Part shown: one piece after another, positions 39,780 through 51,684 of the stretch
How positions within the stretch are numbered: position 1 is the stretch's first letter
Layout of the letters: the number at the start of each line of letters is the position of its first letter
From: Microglena sp. YARC
Lineage: Eukaryota; Chlorophyta; Chlorophyceae; Chlamydomonadales; Chlamydomonadaceae
Length of the DNA stretch: 64,000 bases
Direction: 5' to 3'
NCBI GenBank assembly: GCA_022414725.1
Contig: CM039465.1
Span: 41,191,115 to 41,255,114, forward strand
Program-made: the position numbers and the translations under genes
Notes under the pieces: generated by a model
What the model saw: only the letters and a program-made list of their open reading frames with translations
What the model was told of the DNA's origin: nothing
Database searches by the model: none

Positions 39780-40290
39780 TTCCGTCATCTTTGATGTGAC
39801 TCGACACATGTGCCGCCGTGATGCGAAAGTCGCTCTGTGATGTGAGTCAGTCGACACAAGTTCCGCCGTGATGCGAGAGGTCGCTCTGTGATGTGACTCG
39901 ACGACACAGGTGTCGCCGTGATGCGAAAGTCGCTCTGTGATGCGAGTCAGTCGACACAAGTTCCGCCGTGATGCGAGAGGTCGCTCTGTGATGTGACTCG
40001 ACGACACAGGTGCCGCCGTGATGCGAAAGTCGCTCTGTGATGCGAAAGTCGCTCTGTGATGCGAGTCAGTCGACACAAGTTCCGCCGTGATGCGAGAGGT
40101 CGCTCTGTGATGTGACTCGACGACACAGGTGCCGCCGTGATGCGAAAGTCGCTCTGTGATGCGAAAGTCGCCCTGTGATGTGATGTGACTCGACAGGTGC
40201 TGCCGTGATGCGAGATGTCGCCGTGTGACACATGTGACTCGACACAGGTGCCGCCTGATGCGAAAGTCTCACTGTGAGTGACTACTCGGC
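39780..40290. repeat. Complex minisatellite
   Basis: Tandem mixture of units such as GCCGTGATGCGAAAGTCGCT and CTGTGATGTGACTCGACGAC, about 12 copies, with repeating pairs of about 113 bp. His/Ser-rich frames through it are artefacts of the repeat. Confidence 0.85.
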
Positions 40291-40392
40291 TCCGTCCTTG
40301 ATGAGATGAGGGAGGGGCATGATAAAATACCCGACGATCCCCGTAACAGCATAATTTTCTTTTGTTTTGTTCTCTCTTCCTCATTTCTAGAA

Positions 40393-40881
40393 TCAGAAGC
40401 AGCAGCATCCTTCATCTAGCCGATAGATCTTCTCTCGCTCCTTCTCTCGCTGCTTCTCTCGCTGCTTCTCTCGCTCCTTCTCTCGCTCAAGAACGGCAAA
40501 GATGGGTGGCACGTCCTCGGTGCCGCAATCAAGGCTGTCGACGCCACCTGTCCACACGTACTGGAAGACGACATCGGCCATCTCCCGAAAGACGACACCT
40601 GCATCACCCGCGTCAAGTTGGTAGTACTCGTATCCAACGTCGCGACGGGGCTTGACTCGAGGGTCTCCGCGAAGGTACCGGAGCAGGACAGTCTCAGCCT
40701 CCACACAAGCACGCGGATTAAGTACGTGGATTGCGAAGATCATCTTTGAGTTCTTCGGGTACTGAGAAAGTCGCTGAACAAAGGGATTCGACGTCCTGCC
40801 CACCTTGACGACGATCTCATCCTTCTGAATGAACTTGTGCTCAACCAACGCGTACACGACATTGGTTGTCATGTGCGCCAT
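40393..40881 (-). CDS. T5orf172-domain (GIY-YIG-like) protein
   Basis: The 162-residue protein starts MAHMTTNVVYALVEHKFIQK. VVKVGRTSNPFVQRLSQYPK and the later ACVEAETVLLRYLRGDPRV fit the T5orf172/MUG113 group of the GIY-YIG superfamily (VGRTxxxxxRLxxY, then a conserved Glu). Such proteins are frequent in large DNA viruses and are thought to bind or cut DNA. A charged tail of EREKEREKQREKQREKEREK follows at the C-terminus, encoded by a CTCGCTCCTTCT-type microsatellite. The leader and first codons are duplicated at 34884. Confidence 0.7.
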   Translation of the reverse strand: MAHMTTNVVYALVEHKFIQKDEIVVKVGRTSNPFVQRLSQYPKNSKMIFAIHVLNPRACVEAETVLLRYLRGDPRVKPRRDVGYEYYQLDAGDAGVVFREMADVVFQYVWTGGVDSLDCGTEDVPPIFAVLEREKEREKQREKQREKEREKIYRLDEGCCCF

Positions 40882-41219
40882 GATTGCTGTCGAGCTGCTC
40901 CTATGCTATATCCCAATGCGCGCGTTTACACCACTTCCACGAGACGATGAGTGGCGATGATCCGCCACCGTGTGTCATGAATGGACGGACGGACGGTGGA
41001 TGCGACAGTTTTCCACCGTTTTGCGTGTGATGATTGATGCCTTGACAGGTTTCTGCAGCTCAATTCCCCTACCCCACTCCGTGGGGCCCGCGATTACCCT
41101 ATCGATATACGAGATCTATTGTCTAGCAGACCTCTGCTTGACATGTGATCACCGTTTGCGATTACTTTACCGGATCTTCCTCACCCGGTAGTTCCCTTTT
41201 TTGACAAAGTCTCATATAA

Positions 41220-41386
41220 AATGGGCGTTCCTGCCTCCCGGCCGATTTTTTTTAAATTTCTAATCAGGATTTAGAGCCTCCTGAACGACTCGCTAGCTTG
41301 AGACATCAGCACCAAGGAATCACAAATCCGCTCCATACCATGTTTCGCAACCAGTCAAAATCGGCCGGGAGGCAGGAACGCCCATT
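41220..41386. mobile_element. 167-bp MITE with 4-bp target duplication
   Basis: Flanked by ATAA at 41216-41219 and 41387-41390; one extra T in the internal T run compared with the 166-bp copies. Confidence 0.92.
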
Positions 41387-41505
41387 ATAAGGAAATTGTG
41401 GGTGATTATTGTATTTTGGGCTTGTTGTTGCAAACCCAAGTGTTACAGTGATGGTGTACGCGAGTCATCAAATGAATCTAATCCTCGACTGTAGTATAGA
41501 ACAAC

Positions 41506-44033
41506 ATGTCACTAACATGTCACAAGATAACACTAAACCCATCACAAATGGGGTCAGGATCCACCACCAGTCTTTCTACTATCAGTAGTATTCCTTCTGG
41601 GCTCCGTTTGAGTCGTAGTCCTCCTGTGAACAAGCGTCCATCTTCTTCCGAGCATGAGGTCTTTTACTTGCACGAAAAGGTTGACCTCTCCAAAGTGGAC
41701 ACCCTCTTGGACTCCCATGGCATGGAGGATCTTAAGATAAATGACCGTGATAAGTGGAAACAAATCGCGAGCACGTGCATGGTCGCCCGTTCCTTGGGAG
41801 GCTACGTTCCGGTTCGTTATTATATGCACGAGTCCCAGGATGGATATGGTCGCATGAAAAGTCGTGTTGATGCGACCGGTGTGTCCGCTGTTCCGTATTT
41901 GAGGATGGGGCGGGAGGCCCGTGCTGTGCTCGCTGGCGATTTGTACTGGGATGTGGACATGGTCAATTGCCAACCGAGTTTCTTGTCACAAAAGTGCCAG
42001 CAATACAAGATCAAATCACCACTCTTGGATCGCTATTTCACCGATCGTGAAGCTGCTCTGAACGAGGTCATGGATGCATGCGGTGTCACTCGCGAAGACG
42101 CGAAGAATCTCTTCATCCGCCTCATTTTTTTGGGCAGCGTGGATGCTTGGACGACTGACTGTGGTCTAGAAGTTGATCTCAATCTTGTGCCCGTCTGGAT
42201 CCACGCCCTCAAGAAAGAGCTCCGCGAGGTGGCAACCAATTTGATGGATTTGCCCATTTCAGAAGTTGAGATGATCGGCCAGATGATTAAAAGCCGGTCC
42301 GCGTGTACTCCTGTCTCGTTTGGTTCTGAGCTCTCAAATTCCGGCGACCCTTTGGCCACTTTTATCGCCCTTTTCTTGCAGAGCATCGAACACGAATGTG
42401 TTTCAGCACTCGTGCACGAAGTGCATGGTCATCATTACAGTGTTGGCGGCATCATCTACGCAGCATCTTGGTGGACAAGTGTGGTTGCATGCCCATTCCT
42501 GATGATGACTTGCTGCTTCTCTTGGAAACTGGAGTGAGTCGACGCACCGGCTATACCATCAAACTCGCAGTCAAGCCTTTGTCACCCTCTCCGCATTGGA
42601 CGACCCCCCCTCCCCTTCAAGATACCTCCAATAATGCAGAATATGAGGATTGGATGAACGGAGCTGAGCTGCTCAGCTATGATGAAGTCAAACACAATTG
42701 GGAAAAGTCGGCGTTCAAGATCATCAACCAGGTCGTGTACGTGCGCATCGATGGTCAGGGTATCCGCCATGTCACATCTGAGAAGACTCTGCAAGAGGCG
42801 TTTCGTCACTTGGGATATGTTGACATTACGTTGCGCGACTCTGGGAGCGTTTCGGTAAGCCGGACACAACCATTCATTCCGAGGTGGATCAAAGACACAT
42901 CTATCCGCAAGTATGATGACATGAAGCTTATGCCGCCCCCTATCGAGGTTGGAGGCAATGTCTACAATATTTGGAACGGTTTCGAAGTCGAACGCGATAT
43001 GTCGTCACATGATGATTCAGTCATGGCCGACCATCCCTCAGTCGAGGTCTTCATCGAATTCCTTCACACGTTGTGTGGCAATAACCAGGAGTGCACGGAT
43101 TACATCCTGAACTGGATCGCGCAAATCTTCCAACAACCTGCTCAGAAGACCGGGTGGCAATCTTACTCAAGGGCGAGGAGGGCGTCGGCAAGGATCGTGC
43201 CACCGACCTTTTGAGGGCGATGGTGGGCGCCGACAAGTTCCTGCAAACTGCAACACCGGCCAACACGCTCTATGGTCGCTTCAATCGCCAACGTGAGGGG
43301 CGTTTCCTCATCGTCGTCAATGAGTCCAATGGACATGATAACTTTGCAGCCAACGATGTCATCAAGGACATGATCACATGTGATCAGTTTGAATGCGAGT
43401 CCAAAGGAGTCAATGCATACACCATGCAGTGTTTTTCTCGCTTCATCTTCACCACCAACAACGACAACTGCCTCCGAGTGAATCCTGATAACCGAAGGTA
43501 TGTCATTATCGAGACATCGTCTGTGCTGAAGGGTAACACTGAGTACTTCAACCACCTTTCGGGGCTGATCGACGATGCAGAGTCCAGAGTCGCGTTTTAC
43601 AAGTTCTTGATGGCAAGGGACATCAAGGGCGTTCGAATGGATCCGGTCTAGGCCTGCAACCACCTACATGTCGCAAATGGTCTCCATGAATCTTCCGTAC
43701 GAGCACCAATTCATCTTGCACATGATCCAGGGTCTGAGCGTCGAGCATAACAACGTGGTCGACAGTATCATCGATTATTCTCCATCTGTGAGCATCAAGG
43801 CGGAGACCTTGTTCGACCAGTTCAATGACTGGCTATCCACTATCCGTGCTTCTGATAAGCATGAAACCAACTTGATCAAGTTTGGTCTCAAGGTGTCCAA
43901 GCTCGTGCGTGATGATACAAAGAACCTGGGCTTGAGGGGCATCTCCAAGAATCGCACCAACACTGGGGCTGTTTACTATTTCTGTATTAAGGATGTCCTC
44001 GATGCCATGCGTGAGAAGATGTGGTTTGATTGA
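41506..44033 (+). pseudogene. Replication protein: TV-Pol-like domain fused to SF3 helicase, three frameshifts
   Basis: The N-terminal 340 residues include YWDVDMVNCQPSFLSQKCQQ, which resembles catalytic motif A of transposon-virus polymerases (DxDxxNxxP). After a frameshift near 42460 the frame continues through a linker to LCGNNQECTDYILNWIAQIF, the usual lead-in to viral helicases. A second shift near 43150 leads to Walker A (LLKGEEGVGKDR, about 43165-43200), Walker B (FLIVVNESNG) and motif C (FIFTTNNDN, about 43443), the superfamily 3 set. A third shift near 43645 leads to a winged-helix-like C-terminus ending at 44033. TV-Pol/SF3 fusions are known from polinton-like viruses of algae. All domains remain recognisable, so the gene was functional recently, or the shifts are sequencing errors. 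The TV-Pol part is the less certain half. Confidence 0.7.
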
Positions 44034-44104
44034 TGAATGCTTATGTTTGTCGGTGCCCTCGATGACTTGCTTGTGCAATGCCATGTGCCTCATACACCAG
44101 TCCT

Positions 44105-47100
44105 CTCGTCAAGCACACGCCTCTCTCGTTAAGCACACGCCTTCTGCCAACGAAAGTCCGTTGTGGGTTCGTTGGTCGTCAATCAACACGTAATGAGAGC
44201 CCCCTTAATTGTTATAAGGTTTACATTATATAGGGAGGGTTCCAAGTACCCATCACCTGTCAACTCTACACAGTGTACCTCCTCCGCTCCGGCAATCAAT
44301 GTAATGTAATGTAATGTAATGTAATGTAATGTAATGTAATGTAATGTAATGTAATGTAATGTAATGTTTTCTACGACATACCTACGCCTTCTACCAACGA
44401 AAGTCCGTTGTGGGTTCGTTGGTCGTCACTCAACTCGTAACGAGATCCCCCTTAATTGTTATAAGGTTCAGCAGCTGATATTACCGTAAACCATATAGGT
44501 AGTGATTAGATTACAAGTTATTTATAGTTATATATATATTGTATGTAAAATGAAGTAGATATATATCGGTATAATTACATTATATAGGGAGGGTTCCAAG
44601 TACCCATCACCTGTCAACTCTACACAGTGTACCTCCTCCGCTCCGGCAATCAATGTAATGTAATGTGATGTTTTCTACGACCTACCTACGCCTTCTGCCA
44701 ACGAAAGTCCGTTGTGGGTTCGTTGGTCGTCACTCAACTCGTAACGAGATCCCCCTTAATTGTTATAGGGTTCAGTAGCTGATATTACCGTAAACCATAT
44801 AGGTAGTGATTAGATTACAAGTTATGTATTGTTATATATATATTGTATGTAAAATGAAGTAGATATATATCGGTATAATTACATAATATAGGGAGGGTTC
44901 CAAGTACCCATCACCTGTCAACTCTACACAGTGTACCTCCTCCGCTCCGGCAATCAATGTAATGTAATGTAATGTAATGTAATGTAATGTAATGTAATGT
45001 AATGTAATGTAATGTAATGTAATGTAATGTAATGTAATGTTTTCTACGACATACCTACGCCTTCTACCAACGAAAGTCCGTTGTGGTTCGTTGGTCGTCA
45101 CTCAACTCGTAACGAGATCCTTAAATTGTTATAAGGTTCAGAGCTGATATTACCGTAAACCAATATAGGTAGTGATTAGATTACAAGTTATGTATAGTTA
45201 TATATATATTGTATGTAAAAATGACAGTAGATATATATCGGTATAATACATTATATAAGGGAGGGTTCCAAGTACCATCACTGTCAACTTACACAGTTGT
45301 ACCTCCTCCGCTCCGGCAATCAATGTAATGTAATGTAATGTAATGTTTCTACGACATACCTACGCCTTCTGCCAACGAAAGTCCGTTGTGGGTTCGTTGG
45401 TCGTCCACTCAACTCGTAACGAGAGCCCCCTTAATTGTTATAAGGTTCAGCAGCTGATATTACCGCCATATTAGTATGATTAGATTACAAGTGTATGTAT
45501 AGTTATATATATATTGTAATGTAAAATGAAGTAGACCATATATCGGTAGTAATTACATTATATAGAGGAGGGTTCCAAGTACCCATCACCTGTCAACTTC
45601 TAACACTGTGCCTCCTCCGCTCCTGCAATCAATGTAATGTAATGTAATGTAATGTAATGTTTTCTACGACATACCTACGCCTTCTGCCAACGAAAGTCCG
45701 TTGTGGGTTCGTTGGTCGTCACTCAACTCGTAACGAGAGCCCCCTTAATTGTTATAAGGTTCAGCAGCTGATATTACCGTAAACCATATAGGTAGTGATT
45801 AGATTACAAGTTATGTATAGTTATATATATATTGTATGTAAAATGAAGTAGACATATATCGGTATAATTACATTATATAGGGAGGGTTCCAAGTACCCAT
45901 CACCTGTCAACTCTACACAGTGTACCTCCTCCGCTCCGGCAATCAATGTAATGTAATGTAATGTAATGTAATGTTTCTCTACGACATACCTACGCCTTCT
46001 GCCAACGAAAGTCCGTTGTGGGTTCGTTGGTCGTCACTCAACTCGTAACGAGAGCCCCCTTAATTGTTATAAGGTTCAGCAGCTGATATTACCGTAAACC
46101 ATATAGGTAGTGATTAGATTACAAGTTATGTATAGTTATATATATATTGTATGTAAAAATGAAGTAGACATATATCGGTATAATTACATTATATAGGGAG
46201 GGTTCCAAGTACCCATCACCTGTCAACTCTACACAGTGTACCTCCTCCGCTCCTGCAATCAATGTAATGTAATGTAATGTAATGTAATGTTCTCTACGAC
46301 ATACCTACGCCTTCTGCCAACGAAAGTCCGTTGTGGGTTCGTTGGTCGTCACTCAACTCGTAACGAGATCCCCCTTAATTGTTATAAGGTTCAGCAGCTG
46401 ATATTACCGTAAACCATATAGGTAGTGATTAGATTACAAGTTATGTATAGTTATATATATATTGTATGTAAAATGAAGTAGACATATATCGGTATAATTA
46501 CATTATATAGGGAGGGTTCCAAGTACCCATCACCTGTCAACTCTACACAGTGTACCTCCTCCGCTCCGGCAATCAATGTAATGTAATGTAATGTAATGTA
46601 ATGTTTTCTACGACATACCTACGCCTCCTGCCAACGAAAGTCCGTTGTGGGTTCGTTGGTCGTCACTCAACTCGTAACGAGAGCCCCCTTAATTGTTATA
46701 AGGTTCAGCAGCTGATATTACCGTAAACCATATAGGTAGTGATTAGATTACAAGTTATGTATAGTTACATATATATTGTATGTAAAATGAAGTAGATATA
46801 TATCGGTATAATTACATTATATAGGGAGGGTTCCAAGTACCCATCACCTGTCAACTCTACACAGTGTACCTCCTCCGCTCCGGCAATCAATGTAATGTAA
46901 TGTAATGTTTTCTACAATGTACCTACGCCTTCTGCCAACGAAAGTCCGTTGTGGGTTCGTTGGTCGTCACTCAACTCGTAACGAGATCCCCCTTAATTGT
47001 TATAAGGTTCAGCAGCTGATATTACCGTAAACCATATAGGTAGTGATTAGATTACAAGTTATGTATAGTTATATATATATTGTATGTAAAATGAAGTAGA

Positions 47101-47206
47101 TATATATCGGTATAATTACATTATATAGGGAGGGTTCCAAGTACCCATCACCTGTCAACTCTACACAGTGTACCTCCTCCGCTCCTGCAATCAATGTAAT
47201 GTATTT
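44105..47206. repeat. Satellite array, about 310-bp unit, 10 copies
   Basis: Each unit has TACCTACGCCTTCTGCCAAC, a hairpin-like GAAAGTCCGTTGTGGGTTCG, an A/T-rich middle (TATATATATTGTATGTAAAA), CCTCCTCCGCTCCGGCAATC and a (TGTAA)n run of 2 to 16 copies. Unit borders (TTTTCTACGACATACC) fall at about 44366, 44670, 45040, 45344, 45659, 45971, 46289, 46603 and 46907. The copy at about 45100-45600 has many single-base indels. A short reverse-oriented piece lies at 49065-49110. No gene is present. Confidence 0.9.
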
Positions 47207-47410
47207 TTTCTCTCCTCTCAGACAGACAGACAGGACCCGCCCACACTCAGGTGCATGATGATGAACACCCCTGTCCTCCCCCCCAAACGCTGGTGGGCAA
47301 AACAGACCCGCGCGGCACGTGTGTCAGCAGCGCACACCCACGCGCACCCAAGCCCACCAACAGCAGCTAAGCATCAGCTCTATGGCGCCTTTGGATATGA
47401 TTTAACTAAG

Positions 47411-48131
47411 TTAGTCAATTTCCTGGCTGCGGATATCTTGACTGAAGACGCGTCCACCGCGATCCACAACTGTCACGATCATACGACGAATTGTCACAGA
47501 TCCAAGTGTTGTTCCGTCTTTCATGTCAATGTTGATGAGATGCGGTATCCAGGACGAAAGTCTACTCGCGCACATAGTGGCCTGCTGTATGGCTTTCAAC
47601 ACCTTGGCATTTCCAGTTTTGGCAGGGCTTTTGAGGATTTTCGTCTCCACCACGAAAAGTGTGTTGATAGCATGTGAGAATACAAGGGCGTCCCCGTTGG
47701 CGCGCTTGAAGCATCCGTCATCGAAGACGTACTCCACAGCGACGAGGAAACAAACGTGACGATGGGGATGTGTGGTGTTTTTGTTTAATTAGGTGGTGCA
47801 ATGCGTTATACTCCAATACGCGTGGATCGCCGGAAGTAGCCGATGACGTCCGCAGTGCATTGAGACGGCTGACATTCCGGCTGTGGAGGCGATCAAGAAA
47901 CTTGGCTGTGTCGATACTGTCCATGTCCAGCGCCCTTCCTAGTTGGCGGACTGGCTTTTGAAATGGGCTGACAAGGTTGTGTCGGCATCGCGTCGATGAA
48001 GACTCTTTTCTTCGCGCATACGTGGATGTGGCAATGACTCCAATCTCAAAAGAAGGCTTTACATATCCGTCTGTGTGGCGTGTGGAAAGAGAGAGAGAGG
48101 ATGATGAGGAGAAGAAAAGAAAAATATGCAT
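47411..48131 (-). pseudogene. Possible PD-(D/E)XK nuclease, one frameshift
   Basis: The upstream frame (to about 47725) contains LDMDSIDTAKFLDRLHSRNV and PRVLEYNALHHLIKQKHH; the downstream frame (to 47411) contains FDDGCFKRANGDALVFSHAI followed by NTLFVVETKIL and KAIQQATMCASRLSSW. GD...ExK plus a Q-containing helix is the arrangement of PD-(D/E)XK nucleases. The two frames overlap and differ by one base, so a single indel near 47730 would join them. The start codon of the upstream frame is uncertain. The assignment is by motif spacing only. Confidence 0.4.
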
Positions 48132-48533
48132 TCTCGGGTCGAGGAGGTCCTTTTATGATGCCCGGCTATCGTACCTCCAGCAATACACAATGATTGGGCA
48201 TGCCTGTGTACGCAAAGCGCCGGTCCCTTTAATCTGAGTGAGTGATTGAGTGATTGACGATGAAGAGGAGTCGTCTACATGTGTTCCGCCGTTTGCGTGT
48301 GTCAATGAGTGTCCTGCGTGTGCCATTCGGTGTCCTCCTATACATTCGACAGTGTTCCGCCGTTTGCGTGTGTCCTCCTCCGATGGACAAGTCAGATCCT
48401 AGGACACGTGTTTCCGCGAGTCCGCATCTTAATTCCCCTGCCCCACTCCGTGGGTCCCGCGATTCCTCTTTCATGATCCCGGACTAGTTTGTTAAGCAGA
48501 CGTCTGCTTGAGACGACACGTGTCCCCATGCGC

Positions 48534-48983
48534 TCATGAAAGAGGAATCGCGGAATCGAGGCATGACTCCTGAATGTTGGGGAAGGGGATTCCGTATTGT
48601 TTGCAAAGATCCTCATTGAGACGCCTGTCATGATCGTTCAGGGAATTCCATTGCTCGGCAGTCATGCTTGACAGTTCGTACCTCAGTTGCTTCTCAAGTG
48701 CTTCTGCGCGCTCAGTCTCAATCTTCAGTCTAGCAACATATGCCTTATTTCGAGCGCGCTCAGTCTCAAGCTCATTCTCCAGTCTATTCACTCGAGAAGC
48801 ATCTGCCTTCTTTAGAGAGTGCTCAGTCTCAAGCTCAAGCTCAAGCTCAATCTTCAGTCGAGCAGAATCTGCCTTTTTTCTAGCGCGCTCAGTCTCAATC
48901 TCAATCTTCAGTCGAGCTATGTAAATAAAAGCGAAGGTAGCGATGCAGATAGGTATTAGTAGAGAAAAACACTTGTCAATCAT
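48534..48983 (-). CDS. Short membrane-anchored coiled-coil protein
   Basis: I start at the ATG at 48983 (MIDKCFSLLIPICIATFAFI), which gives an N-terminal transmembrane anchor; the longer frame upstream runs through satellite DNA. The next 90 residues are a charged coiled coil with repeated LKIEIETERARKKADSARL-type units, followed by a tail (MTAEQWNSLNDHDRRLNEDL). The layout resembles the N-terminus of the WSC coiled-coil gene at 4508. TTTATAAAGTATA about 30 bp upstream is a plausible TATA box. The 3' end overlaps a dispersed repeat (48420-48530). Confidence 0.55.
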   Translation of the reverse strand: MIDKCFSLLIPICIATFAFIYIARLKIEIETERARKKADSARLKIELELELETEHSLKKADASRVNRLENELETERARNKAYVARLKIETERAEALEKQLRYELSSMTAEQWNSLNDHDRRLNEDLCKQYGIPFPNIQESCLDSAIPLS

Positions 48984-49120
48984 ATTGATTGATTGTTTAT
49001 AAAGTATATCTTTCCACTTGTTGTCCAGAATAAGCGCAAGATAACGTTTCAACTTCCAATTACGTAACATTACATTACATTGATTGCCGGAGCGGAGGTA
49101 CAATATAAAGTTGTAACTAC

Positions 49121-49816
49121 TTACTTTGGCCTTGCTACGGCCAGTAAGACCTTGCCTCCTAACCTGCTCCCGGTCATGGCGTAGAACACGAATGACCACC
49201 CCCTTGTGAGAATTAGGTGCGCTCCTCCCAAACGGTGCGCATCATCATGCGAGTCGAGGAGCGTGTACCTTGCAGCACCGGGTGTGTGTGACAAAATGTT
49301 GACTGCCTCCTTCAGCATCTCAAAGACCGACGCTGTATAAATTGATCCGTTGGGTAAATGTAGGCAATGCAACCATACTGCGTTGCACTCCCACATATCG
49401 TCATCGAATGTAACATGGTCCACGTACTTGAAGCGAAGTCTTGGCTCGATACTAGAGATGTTGCACCAAAGCCTATCGGCTCCCGGCCTCAACCAACCTC
49501 GTAGACGCGGCATTTGCTTGCGCCCACCACGGAATTCGATCATAAGGCGGCCTTGATTCCGACTTGATTCCGACACGCTAGCCTGCTTTTGCTGATCTGA
49601 AGAAGCACTTGGGGGCTTGCAAGAGTTGTCTTCGAGCTTCGATGGACTGTACTTATGCGTGGCCAAGGCCCCCTTAAAATTATTGAGTGTAGCCATTGTA
49701 CGGCTGTAATCTGTACGGATTTTGCGTTTCTTACACTCGTTTTTTGAGGCGCACACGAAACCCTTGTCGTCAACTAAAGCAGCATGATGTAGCGCGCCCC
49801 AACTCTCTATCAGCAT
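49121..49816 (-). CDS. Unrecognised 231-residue protein
   Basis: Complete frame from ATG 49816 (MLIESWGALHHAALVDDKGF) to TAA or equivalent at 49121. Near the N-terminus FVCASKNECKKRKIRTDYSR forms a Cys/Lys-rich segment that recurs in degraded form at 54884 and 35330, so it belongs to a small local family. The C-terminal half is mixed (HVTFDDDMWECNAVWLHCLH). No signal peptide or transmembrane helix. The gene ends beside a fragment of the 44105-47206 satellite. Confidence 0.45.
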   Translation of the reverse strand: MLIESWGALHHAALVDDKGFVCASKNECKKRKIRTDYSRTMATLNNFKGALATHKYSPSKLEDNSCKPPSASSDQQKQASVSESSRNQGRLMIEFRGGRKQMPRLRGWLRPGADRLWCNISSIEPRLRFKYVDHVTFDDDMWECNAVWLHCLHLPNGSIYTASVFEMLKEAVNILSHTPGAARYTLLDSHDDAHRLGGAHLILTRGWSFVFYAMTGSRLGGKVLLAVARPK

Positions 49817-50189
49817 CCCTATCCCTCAAGGCGTAATCCAAGGTGTTTTCGCGCGCCTCGAAGCTTCACACGAGTCCGCAACTGAATTCCCCTGCCCCAC
49901 TCCGTGGTTCCCCCGATTCATCTTTCATACTCCCGACATAGTTGTCAAGCAGAAGTCTGCTTGAGACGACACGTGTCCCATGCGCCTCGAACCACGTGTG
50001 TAAACAAGTCATATCCAACACATGTCCCCATGCGCCTCGAAAAATACGAACCCTACTTGACGCACCCAGGCCAAGCCACACCCAGCCATGTCAATCTTAA
50101 CCAAGTACCGAAGTACTCCAATTCTTCGCTCACGAACTCAGTGTGTTAGGGAGTATCCAGCGAAGCTAATTCCGAGGGTGAGTTCAATA

Positions 50190-50590
50190 GTAGCAGTCAT
50201 CCAGACTTTACTTTCATTGCTGCTAGTATTTGCGAAGTTCGCGTTTGGATTGCGCTGGCTTGCTATCTCTATGGCTCCACCTGCGACAGCATTATCCAGT
50301 CATGGTTACTTTCATTGCTGCTAGTATTTGCGAAGTTCGCGTTTGGATTGCGCTGGCTTGCTATCTCTATGGCTCCACCTGTGAAAGCATTATCCAGTGG
50401 TTACTTTCATTGCTGCTAGTATTTTGCGCTGGCTTGCTAGCTCAATGGCTCCACCTGCGAAAGCATTATCCAGTCATGGTTACTTTCATTGCTGCTAGTA
50501 TTTGCGAAGTTCGCGTTTGGATTGCGCTGGCTTGCTAGATCTATGGCTCCACCTGCGAAAGCATTATCCAGTAATTTGCGAAGATTGCGA
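50190..50590. repeat. Tandem repeat, about 101-bp unit, 4 copies
   Basis: Units contain GCTGCTAGTATTTGCGAAGT and GGCTCCACCTGCGAAAGCAT with small deletions in the third copy. Frames through it are shadows. Confidence 0.85.
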
Positions 50591-50654
50591 AGATTGTGCT
50601 GGCTGCGAAAGCATGAGCTGACCAACTATCCACCCATGTTCGCAGGCACTGAAG

Positions 50655-50990
50655 ATGGCTATGAAGAAGAAAGGGTCTATCAAGATTCAGCTCCGAACTG
50701 CAATGTGTATGGATTTCGAGTATGTAGGAAGTTTGCCGTACATAAAGCATGGCAACTTTTGCATCATCGACGAGGATGTCAACAGAGAAGGGGTTCGACT
50801 GCGAGATTTGAAGCACTCGTCATCTCCAGATTTTCGTGTCCTAATTATGGATATGTTTGGTATGCCTCTCCCTTTGCTGGTGAATTGCAGGGATTGCCCT
50901 GCAAATGCAGTTTTGACAGTCGATCACTCGACTACATTCGAATCCTGTAACTGTGGTGTATGGCTGGACGTTGATGCGGTGGGGGATTGA
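50655..50990 (+). CDS. Hypothetical 111-residue protein with possible zinc ribbon
   Basis: Frame from ATG (MAMKKKGSIKIQLRTAM) to TGA at 50990. C-terminal cysteines NCRDCP and later SCNCG are spaced as in a small zinc ribbon (CxxC...CxC). The rest is mixed alpha/beta. No family recognised. 50991-51352 holds short repeats and a paralogous repeat block (see 54638-55165). Confidence 0.4.
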   Translation: MAMKKKGSIKIQLRTAMCMDFEYVGSLPYIKHGNFCIIDEDVNREGVRLRDLKHSSSPDFRVLIMDMFGMPLPLLVNCRDCPANAVLTVDHSTTFESCNCGVWLDVDAVGD

Positions 50991-51684
50991 GATTGAGATC
51001 TATTGATTGAGATTGAGATATATTGATTGATCTATTGTAACCAGTTGCATCCGCCCACTCCTTGTCCCACTCCTTGTCCCACTCCTTGTCCATGTGACAA
51101 AAGGGAGTGTCTTTTTGAATTTGTATACGGAACCACCAAGCCGCAGCTGGGTTGTTGCTTGGCTGATGGTGCCACATGGGATCAGTCAGTGAGTCAGAAG
51201 CTCAATTCCATTGTCCCGTTCCACGGGGACCCGCGATCACCCCCTTTCAGAAATTTCCATAGTGTTGTCAAGCAGAAGCCTGCTTACGACACGTTTTTCT
51301 TCAGAGTTCCTTATCAAATTGAGTCCTGCGGCACCCCATCTGATCACGTTGCCAACACTGAGATCTCCGACTAAAAAATGTACAGAATGTATATATACAA
51401 CAAACGATCGATGAACAAGAAGAAGACGAACACGCACGTATCCGCTGTATGCAATGATGGTGTCAAACGCGGTTCTATATAATGGCGATGACGGCTCAGT
51501 CTTCATTAAAAGGAAGGGTAATGACGGTCGCATGATGTTCGTTCCGTTCACCAAACCAAAAAATGTAAAAAATCAGAATGGAGGTTTGGGGTATGTGCAG
51601 AAAGGCCAATGTCATACAACCACAACCACAACCTTTAAGAGATCCTGATCCCAAAATTCTGGAAGGGACGATACATGTAATGTG

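Noticed and set aside
39780..40290. CRISPR-like or coding repeat (His/Ser-rich frames)
   Set aside because: No spacers, and the frames exist only because of the repeat period.
44832..45101. HYITLHYITL frame in the satellite
   Set aside because: It is a translation of the (TGTAA)n run.
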